Source: DATGMS01 sp040905145
GTDB lineage: Bacteria > Bacteroidota > Bacteroidia > Cytophagales > Cyclobacteriaceae
Reading direction: 5' to 3'
NCBI GenBank assembly: GCA_040905145.1
Contig: JBBDSC010000038.1
Location: 1 to 11,103, forward strand
DNA: 11,103 bases
Shown here: positions 5,851-11,103 of the stretch, piece after piece
How the letters are laid out: the number at the start of each line of letters is the position of its first letter
How positions within the stretch are numbered: the first letter of the stretch is position 1
Notes under the pieces: generated by a model
The model's database searches: none
The model's input: only the letters and a program-made list of their open reading frames with translations
What the model was told of the DNA's origin: nothing
Position numbers and translations under genes: made by a program

Positions 5851-7410
5851 ATGAAAAACAACAATTTTATTTGTCTGGTTCTTGCCATCTTTTCCATATT
5901 TGTCTTTTCGGGATGTCAAGATGGGCGTGGTGAGAAAGAAAATTCCTCAGAAAACCAACCCAATATAGTTATCATTTACCTGGACGACTTGGGGTACGGA
6001 GATGTAGGTGCCTATGGGGCCACGGAAATCAACACTCCTAATATGGACAAACTGGCTGAAGGTGGGCTTCGGTTTACCAATGGATATGCTTCTTCCGCCA
6101 CCTGCACTCCCAGCCGCTACGCCATTTTGACGGGGGTATATCCCTGGCGTAATAAGGATGCCAAAATCCTTCCTGGAACGGCTCCTTTGCTGATTGATAC
6201 CGATCAGCTGACTTTGCCCGGTATGTTAAAAGAGGAAGGGTATCATACTGGAGTGGTGGGAAAATGGCATCTTGGACTTGGTGATGGGCAGATGGATTGG
6301 AACAAGAGGGTTTCCCCAGGTCCCAATGAAGTAGGTTTTGATTATGCCTATATTATGGCTGCCACCCAGGACAGGGTGCCTACGGTGTACCTGGAAGACG
6401 GGAAGGTGGTTGGACTGGATCCTTCTGACCCTATAGAGGTGGATTATCAAAAGAATTTTGAGGGGGAACCCACAGGTAAGGACAATCCCGAAATGCTTAA
6501 AATGAAATGGCATCATGGCCACAATAACAGTATTGTGAACGGCATCCCCCGCATTGGCTATATGAAGGGCGGAAAGCAGGCCCAATGGGTGGATGAAGAC
6601 ATGGCGGATACTTTTTTGGCCAGGGCCCAGCAATATGTCAGAAAGCACAAGGAGGATCCTTTTTTCTTATATTATGCCCTGCAACAGCCTCATGTGCCCC
6701 GAACGCCACATCCCCGGTTTGAAGGCAAATCTGGTATGGGGCCCAGGGGAGATGCCATCGTAGAGGCGGACTGGTGCATCGGGGAATTGATGAACACCTT
6801 GGATGAAGAAGGTGTACTGGAAAACACACTGATCATTTTCACCAGTGATAATGGCCCTGTCGTGAATGACGGCTACTATGATGATGCGGTGGAAAAATTG
6901 GGTAGCCATACCCCATGGGGACCACTGCGAGGAGGTAAATACAGTTTGTTTGAAGCAGGTACCCGGATACCGTTTATCACTTATTGGCAGGGAAAGATTT
7001 CTCCAGGGGTCTCAGATGCCATGGTTTGCCAGATGGATCTGTTATCTTCCCTTGCGGCCCTGGTTGGCAGTGAAGCCAAAGGAATAGACAGCGAAGATTT
7101 ATTGAAGGCATTTATGGGAGAAAGTACCATAGGAAGAGAATCCCTCATTTTGGAGGCCACCTCAAGAACAGCTTTGCGTAGGGGCGATTGGATCATGATT
7201 CCCCCTTATGGTGGTCCTGAGGTCAATAAAAATGTAAACATAGAATTGGGCAATGCCAAGGAATATCAATTGTACAACCTGAGCGACGATATTGGGCAGC
7301 AAAAAAACCTTGCCAAAACCCATACTGATAAATTAAAGGAAATGATTACTTTTTTTGAGGATATCAGGGGTGAGGGGTATTTGGATACAGAAGCACTGGA
7401 ATTAAAGTAA
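5851..7410 (+). CDS. Lipoprotein S1-family sulfatase (sulfatase 1)
   Basis: A 519-residue sulfatase of the formylglycine-dependent alkaline-phosphatase superfamily that hydrolyses sulfate esters, probably on glycans or other organosulfates. I start it at ATG 5851; an in-frame TTG at 5845 would add only two residues. The N-terminus is a lipoprotein signal ending F-S-G-C (Cys22). Active-site features, in order: Y-L-D-D-L-G-Y-G-D (metal Asp45/Asp46), the signature C-T-P-S-R at 85-89 (Cys85 to be converted to formylglycine), G-K-W-H-L-G (137-142), Q-P-H-V-P (279-283, His281), S-D-N-G-P (332-336, metal Asp/Asn) and R-G-G-K-Y (360-364, Lys363). Cys-type maturation needs a formylglycine-generating enzyme or radical-SAM anSME encoded elsewhere. 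It precedes a second sulfatase by 62 bp, likely in one transcript. Subfamily and substrate are not assignable by eye. Confidence 0.93.
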   Translation: MKNNNFICLVLAIFSIFVFSGCQDGRGEKENSSENQPNIVIIYLDDLGYGDVGAYGATEINTPNMDKLAEGGLRFTNGYASSATCTPSRYAILTGVYPWRNKDAKILPGTAPLLIDTDQLTLPGMLKEEGYHTGVVGKWHLGLGDGQMDWNKRVSPGPNEVGFDYAYIMAATQDRVPTVYLEDGKVVGLDPSDPIEVDYQKNFEGEPTGKDNPEMLKMKWHHGHNNSIVNGIPRIGYMKGGKQAQWVDEDMADTFLARAQQYVRKHKEDPFFLYYALQQPHVPRTPHPRFEGKSGMGPRGDAIVEADWCIGELMNTLDEEGVLENTLIIFTSDNGPVVNDGYYDDAVEKLGSHTPWGPLRGGKYSLFEAGTRIPFITYWQGKISPGVSDAMVCQMDLLSSLAALVGSEAKGIDSEDLLKAFMGESTIGRESLILEATSRTALRRGDWIMIPPYGGPEVNKNVNIELGNAKEYQLYNLSDDIGQQKNLAKTHTDKLKEMITFFEDIRGEGYLDTEALELK

Positions 7411-7472
7411 TGTCAAAATTTCTTCTTAAAGCATAAAATCCTAGAAGCCATTAACCAAATCAATTTTATTAG

Positions 7473-9518
7473 ATGAAAAAATTTATATGTTCTTCGATCC
7501 TCTTTTTATGGTTTACAGCCAGTATGGTTATGGCGGAAAGCCAGTTAAAGGAAGAAAGCAAGCCCAATATAATATTTATTTTGACCGATGATCTTGGTTA
7601 TGGAGATCTGGGTGTTTTGTTTCAAAACCACAGAAAGACTGAAGGTAAGCCTTTTCATAGTACCCCTTATCTGGATAAGATGGCGGGGGAGGGCATGTTG
7701 CTGACCCGGCACTATGTTCCCGCTCCGGTCTGTGCCCCTTCCAGAGCCTCCCTCTTGCTAGGGCTTCATCAGGGGCATGCAGCCGTTCGCAACAATCAGT
7801 TTGATAAAGCCCTTCCGGACAACCATACCCTCGCCTCGGTATTGAAAGAAGCAGGGTATGCCACCGCCTTGGTGGGTAAGTATGGCCTACAGGGTACCGA
7901 AGGGAATAGCCCAGACACCTGGGAAGCCTATCCTACCAAACGTGGATTTGACTATTTTTTCGGTTATGTGAGACATAGGGACGGTCATAACCATTATCCG
8001 GCCCACGAGGCCCCGGAACGTCCTCCGGTGGAATTATACGACGGCAATGAAGAAATATCCTCCAAACTAAAGGGATGCTATACGACAGATCTCTTTACTG
8101 CAAGGGCCAAGAAATATATTACAGATCACAAATCTCAGCAACCTGAACAACCTTTCTTTCTTTATCTTGCTTACGACACGCCCCACGCAGGCTTACAGGT
8201 AGCATCTACCCCTTACCCTGAGGGATCAGGGCTGAATGGAGGAGTCCAATGGAGAGGAGAGCCGGGGAATTATATCAATACGGTTACTGATGAAGTAGAT
8301 GGATACATACACCCCGACTATGCAGACCAAGACTGGCCGGATGTCAATAAGAGGTTCGGGAGCATGGTGCGGCGGATAGATAATGCAGTGGAAGACCTGC
8401 TTCAATTGCTGAAAGACCTGGACATCGATGAAGAGACGCTGATTGTATTCAGCTCTGACAACGGCCCACATCATGAATCTTATGGATACGGAGATTATGC
8501 CCCTACATTTTTTGAAAGTTATGGGAACTTGGATGGCACTAAAAGGGATACCTGGGAAGGGGGAATCAGGGTTCCCACTATTGTTCGATGGCCGGGGGTG
8601 ATTGCTGCCGGATCTCAAAATGATACCCCCACAATGTTTCACGATTGGTTGTCCACTTTTGCCCAACTGGCAGATATTCCCGCCCCTGCCAACACGGATG
8701 GGGTTTCTTTGGTGCCTTTACTTACTGGGGAAAATGCGGAATTCCAAGGGCGAGTATATGTGGAATATAGCGTAGGAGGGGAAACACCGGACTATAATAG
8801 CTTCCATGAATCCCACAAAGGGCAGAAGCGGGGGGAAATGCAGGGGATTTATCTGGATGGCTATAAAGGTATCCGCTATAATATACAATCACATTCGGAT
8901 GATTTTAGGATCTATGACACCAAGACAGATCCCCAGGAAATCATGAATCTGGCCGGTTCCAATGATTACTATAGAAAGCTTCAGGAACGGATGAAAAAGA
9001 AAGTCCTGCAGTGGCGCAGGCCAAATGAGACAGCTGCGAGGCCCTATGATAATACCCCGATTCCGGCCGTGGAGATGGAGCATAAACTCAATAGTGGGCT
9101 TAATTATCACTTGTTTAACATCGACAGCCCCTGGACACCCGAAATCAGCAGCATCGAAATGGATCCGGAAGAAAACGGGATCAGCAAAGTGGCTAATTTA
9201 AAACATGTAGAGCAAGAAAATAATTTTGTCCTGGTATATGAAGGCTATCTGGAAGTAGGAGAGACGGGAGCGTATTCCTTTAATTTGGAGACGCAGGGTG
9301 GGGCCATAATGCATCTTCATCAAGCCATGGTATTTGATGCGGATAAGGGATATTCCCAAGGGGAAAGATTGGAAGCCATGGTGATGCTGGAAAAAGGATA
9401 CCATCCTTTTAAGCTGGTGTATTCCAAACGAAACCAGGTAAATCCCATGCTCCAGATTAAATGGAGTGGCCCTGGTTTTTCAGAACAAAACATTCAGTCA
9501 TCTTCTTTCTTTCATTAA
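7473..9518 (+). CDS. S1-family sulfatase with PA14-like C-terminal domain (sulfatase 2)
   Basis: A 681-residue sulfatase, longer than sulfatase 1 because of an added C-terminal domain. A type-I signal peptide (cleavage after M-V-M-A, about residue 21) suggests a periplasmic or secreted protein, not a lipoprotein. Catalytic elements: L-T-D-D-L-G-Y-G-D (metal Asp39/Asp40), C-A-P-S-R at 87-91 (formylglycine Cys87), D-T-P-H at 235-238, S-S-D-N-G-P at 327-332, and D-G-T-K-R (354-358, Lys357) before G-G-I-R-V-P. The usual K-W-H is K-Y-G at 136-138, so that His is absent. From about residue 540 the sequence has the look of a PA14-type beta domain: G-Y-L-E-V-G-E-T-G-A-Y-S-F, L-E-K-G-Y-H-P-F-K-L, then I-K-W-S-G-P-G. 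Such domains often bind carbohydrate. It lies 62 bp after sulfatase 1; the two are probably co-transcribed but differ too much to be a recent duplication. Confidence 0.93.
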   Translation: MKKFICSSILFLWFTASMVMAESQLKEESKPNIIFILTDDLGYGDLGVLFQNHRKTEGKPFHSTPYLDKMAGEGMLLTRHYVPAPVCAPSRASLLLGLHQGHAAVRNNQFDKALPDNHTLASVLKEAGYATALVGKYGLQGTEGNSPDTWEAYPTKRGFDYFFGYVRHRDGHNHYPAHEAPERPPVELYDGNEEISSKLKGCYTTDLFTARAKKYITDHKSQQPEQPFFLYLAYDTPHAGLQVASTPYPEGSGLNGGVQWRGEPGNYINTVTDEVDGYIHPDYADQDWPDVNKRFGSMVRRIDNAVEDLLQLLKDLDIDEETLIVFSSDNGPHHESYGYGDYAPTFFESYGNLDGTKRDTWEGGIRVPTIVRWPGVIAAGSQNDTPTMFHDWLSTFAQLADIPAPANTDGVSLVPLLTGENAEFQGRVYVEYSVGGETPDYNSFHESHKGQKRGEMQGIYLDGYKGIRYNIQSHSDDFRIYDTKTDPQEIMNLAGSNDYYRKLQERMKKKVLQWRRPNETAARPYDNTPIPAVEMEHKLNSGLNYHLFNIDSPWTPEISSIEMDPEENGISKVANLKHVEQENNFVLVYEGYLEVGETGAYSFNLETQGGAIMHLHQAMVFDADKGYSQGERLEAMVMLEKGYHPFKLVYSKRNQVNPMLQIKWSGPGFSEQNIQSSSFFH

Positions 9519-9541
9519 CATATATACATACCGAGGATGAA

Positions 9542-9657
9542 TGTTCGGCAAGTTTCCCCCGATAAAAGATCGGAGCAGGCATGTGCCAAAAAAGCTAACC
9601 ACAAGGGGCACAAAGATAAAAGGTATAGTTAATGCATTCTATCCCGCTTGCCGGACA
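9542..9657. repeat. Intergenic element with terminal inverted repeats
   Basis: TGTTCGGCAAG (9542-9552) and CTTGCCGGACA (9647-9657) are reverse complements with 10 of 11 positions matching, enclosing about 116 bp. Inside are two further small hairpins, CCGAT-N5-ATCGG (9559-9573) and GGCA-TG-TGCC (9578-9587), and an ACCACAAGGGGCACAAAG stretch (9598-9615). That stretch resembles a widespread intergenic ACCACAAAGGCACAAAG-type repeat I recall from environmental genomes. No coding frame is apparent. It fills most of the 173-bp gap between sulfatase 2 and the beta-propeller gene. It could be a MITE/REP-like element or a structured transcript region. Confidence 0.4.
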
Positions 9658-9691
9658 AGTTATGACCACTAAAAAACAAATTTAAATACAT

Positions 9692-10855
9692 ATGAAAGCA
9701 AAAATAAAAATTTCTACTTTACTCCTTTGCGGAATAATAATATTATTCACTGCAGCCAGGATGCCACATCCGGGAGATAATTCCGTTGAGGAGGTGAATG
9801 CACCACCATCAGGACGATATTTATATGTGGCTGTACCTGGAATTCGGAATTACCTTGGATATGGTGGCCATGGACTCCTTGTTTTTGACATGGACAACAA
9901 CCATCGTTTTGTCAAACGGATAAAAACCCAAGGACTCCGTAAAGATGGAACACCCTCCAATGTAAAGGGCATTGCTGTCAGTGTGCCTCTCAATAGCATT
10001 TTCATAAGCACACTGGAATCACTTCAGCGCATAGATCTGACCACAGAGGAGGTTTTGTGGGAAAAGAAATATGAAGGTGGGGCTGATCGGATGTCGATTT
10101 CCCCGGATGGAAAAACCATGTATCTCCCTTCTTTGGAAAAAACATTTTGGAATGTGGTCGATTGCGAAACAGGCGAGATAATTAAAAAAATTGAGGTGGT
10201 CAAAAGAGCACATAATACCATTTATGGGCCTTCGGGAGACCATGCCTATTTAGCCGATATATCCTCACCCTATTTGCATGTAACAGATACCAGATCCCAT
10301 ACCATTGTTAAAAAGATCGGCCCTTTTGGAAATGGCATTCGCCCTTTTACCATTAATGGAACAGAGACTTTGGCCTTTGTTAATGTGGATGACCTGCTGG
10401 GTTTTGAAGTAGGGGATCTGGAGACCGGCAAGATGCTTGATCGTGTTGTTGTGCAAGGATGGGAAATCGGTAGGGTAAGACGGCATGGCAACCCGAGTCA
10501 TGGTATTGGCCTCACACCAGATGAAAAGGAGTTATGGTTAAGTGATGGATACAACATGCGCATGCACGTTTTTAGTGCGGCTAAGCCCTATCAGCAACTC
10601 ACCACTATTCCCTTACAGGATATGCCTGGATGGATTACTTTCAGTATGGATGGGAGATACGCCTATCCTTCAAGTGGTGAGGTGATTGATGTGAAAACCC
10701 GTAAAATACTATTGACGCTGCAGGATGAGTTTTACAACAGTGTGGCAAGCGAGAAAATGGTGGAAATCCATATCAATGACAATGTAGCTGTAAATGCTGG
10801 GGATCAATTTGGCATTGGGCGTGTAACAAAGAGCATGGCTTCCTCTAAAAATTAA
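9692..10855 (+). CDS. Exported YVTN/NHL-like beta-propeller protein
   Basis: A 387-residue protein with a hydrophobic N-terminal export signal (residues 5-22). The rest is built of repeating beta-strand blades, roughly at 42-75, 90-127, 131-170, 174-212, 220-250, 268-306 and 312-345. Blade-type motifs include S-I-S-P-D-G-K-T-M-Y-L (135-145), L-T-P-D-E-K-E-L-W-L-S-D-G (274-286) and F-S-M-D-G-R-Y-A-Y (317-325), which resemble YVTN-type propellers. H-G-N-P-S-H-G-I-G (265-273) and the final A-G-D-Q-F-G-I-G-R (369-377) look like conserved family signatures. No catalytic residues are recognised; it could be a binding or scaffold protein, a lyase-like propeller, or a redox partner. The ATG at 9692 sets the signal peptide. 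A Tat-exported oxidoreductase follows after only 5 bp, so the two are very likely co-transcribed and may act together in the periplasm. Confidence 0.8.
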   Translation: MKAKIKISTLLLCGIIILFTAARMPHPGDNSVEEVNAPPSGRYLYVAVPGIRNYLGYGGHGLLVFDMDNNHRFVKRIKTQGLRKDGTPSNVKGIAVSVPLNSIFISTLESLQRIDLTTEEVLWEKKYEGGADRMSISPDGKTMYLPSLEKTFWNVVDCETGEIIKKIEVVKRAHNTIYGPSGDHAYLADISSPYLHVTDTRSHTIVKKIGPFGNGIRPFTINGTETLAFVNVDDLLGFEVGDLETGKMLDRVVVQGWEIGRVRRHGNPSHGIGLTPDEKELWLSDGYNMRMHVFSAAKPYQQLTTIPLQDMPGWITFSMDGRYAYPSSGEVIDVKTRKILLTLQDEFYNSVASEKMVEIHINDNVAVNAGDQFGIGRVTKSMASSKN

Positions 10856-10860
10856 AAATC

Positions 10861-11103
10861 ATGAAAGCATCAAGAAGGGATTTTATTAAAAAAACCACTT
10901 TAATCACCACAGGGATTGGTCTCGGTACAGGGCCCGCTTGGACGAAAAACATCCTAACAGCCAATGACCGGATCAATGTGGGGTTGATAGGCTGTAGAAA
11001 CCAGGGTTTTGGTGTTTTAAAAAATTTTTTACAAACGGGCCAGATCAATTGTCTTGGCCTATGTGATATAGATCAGAATATATTGGATGAAAAGTTGGCA
11101 GAA
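10861..11103 (+). CDS. Tat-exported Gfo/Idh/MocA family oxidoreductase, 5' part (runs off right edge)
   Basis: The frame is open from ATG 10861 to the window end (81 codons, no stop). It begins with a twin-arginine signal, S-R-R-D-F-I-K-K at residues 4-11, then T/G/L-rich sequence. The start of a Rossmann dinucleotide-binding fold follows: I-N-V-G-L-I-G-C-R-N-Q-G-F-G at about 38-51, and C-L-G-L-C-D-I-D near 64-71 at the end of the second strand. This layout matches Bacteroidota exported Gfo/Idh/MocA oxidoreductases such as the one at 4249-5619, although the sequences differ clearly. It begins 5 bp after the beta-propeller stop, so it is operonic with it. The catalytic lysine and substrate domain lie outside the window, so only the cofactor-binding part is supported. 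Confidence 0.82.
   Translation, partial: MKASRRDFIKKTTLITTGIGLGTGPAWTKNILTANDRINVGLIGCRNQGFGVLKNFLQTGQINCLGLCDIDQNILDEKLAE

Noticed and set aside
6226..6909. Overlapping minus-strand frames inside sulfatase 1
   Set aside because: They are antisense to conserved sulfatase active-site sequence and show Pro/His/Ile-rich translations typical of shadow frames.
8226..8666. 146-codon minus-strand frame inside sulfatase 2
   Set aside because: Antisense to the S-S-D-N-G-P and D-G-T-K-R catalytic region; no independent evidence of coding.
5851..9518. Recent tandem duplication of the two sulfatases
   Set aside because: They share only family motifs; lengths, signal types, active-site details and C-terminal domains differ, so they are separate subfamilies.

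Overview
The window looks like chromosomal DNA of a marine or environmental Bacteroidota bacterium, most likely of the Cyclobacteriaceae type. This is inferred from moderate GC, starts without clear Shine-Dalgarno sequences, many exported proteins (lipoproteins with S-G-C or L-S-C boxes, Tat-exported oxidoreductases), a candidate TTTG-N20-TAnnTTTG promoter, and tandem sulfatases beside exported Gfo/Idh/MocA dehydrogenases. Species is not determinable from the sequence alone.

Left half (1-4060): the 3' part of a glycerophosphodiester phosphodiesterase (GDPD) gene whose 5' part, including the His-Arg catalytic motif, is gone; a secreted calcineurin-like metallophosphoesterase; a membrane fatty-acid-hydroxylase/sterol-desaturase family di-iron enzyme with its own plausible promoter; and, converging on it from the minus strand, a complete lipoprotein GDPD. 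These genes share a phosphoester and lipid theme, but they are not one operon: the gaps are about 160-170 bp and the last gene is in the opposite orientation.

Right half (4249-11103): a Tat-exported Gfo/Idh/MocA oxidoreductase on the minus strand is divergent, across a 231-bp region containing a strong inverted repeat, from a plus-strand series: sulfatase 1 (lipoprotein), sulfatase 2 (signal peptide I, with a PA14-like C-terminal domain), a seven-bladed-type beta-propeller protein, and the beginning of a second Tat-exported Gfo/Idh/MocA oxidoreductase that runs off the right edge. Two Cys-type sulfatases bracketed by two exported NAD(P)-type sugar oxidoreductases suggest extracytoplasmic processing of sulfated or modified glycosides. 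No SusC/SusD pair, glycoside hydrolase, regulator or sulfatase-maturating enzyme is inside the window.

No stretch longer than 300 bases lacks a gene. The intergenic gaps hold short structured repeats: two elements of about 120 bp with terminal inverted repeats (737-862 and 9542-9657), a 14-bp tandem palindromic repeat (4216-4243), and an operator-like inverted repeat (5771-5805). No tRNA, rRNA, CRISPR array, intact insertion sequence or defence system was seen. I did not find a convincing wholly new system; the best candidates are the redox-plus-sulfatase module and the intergenic elements.
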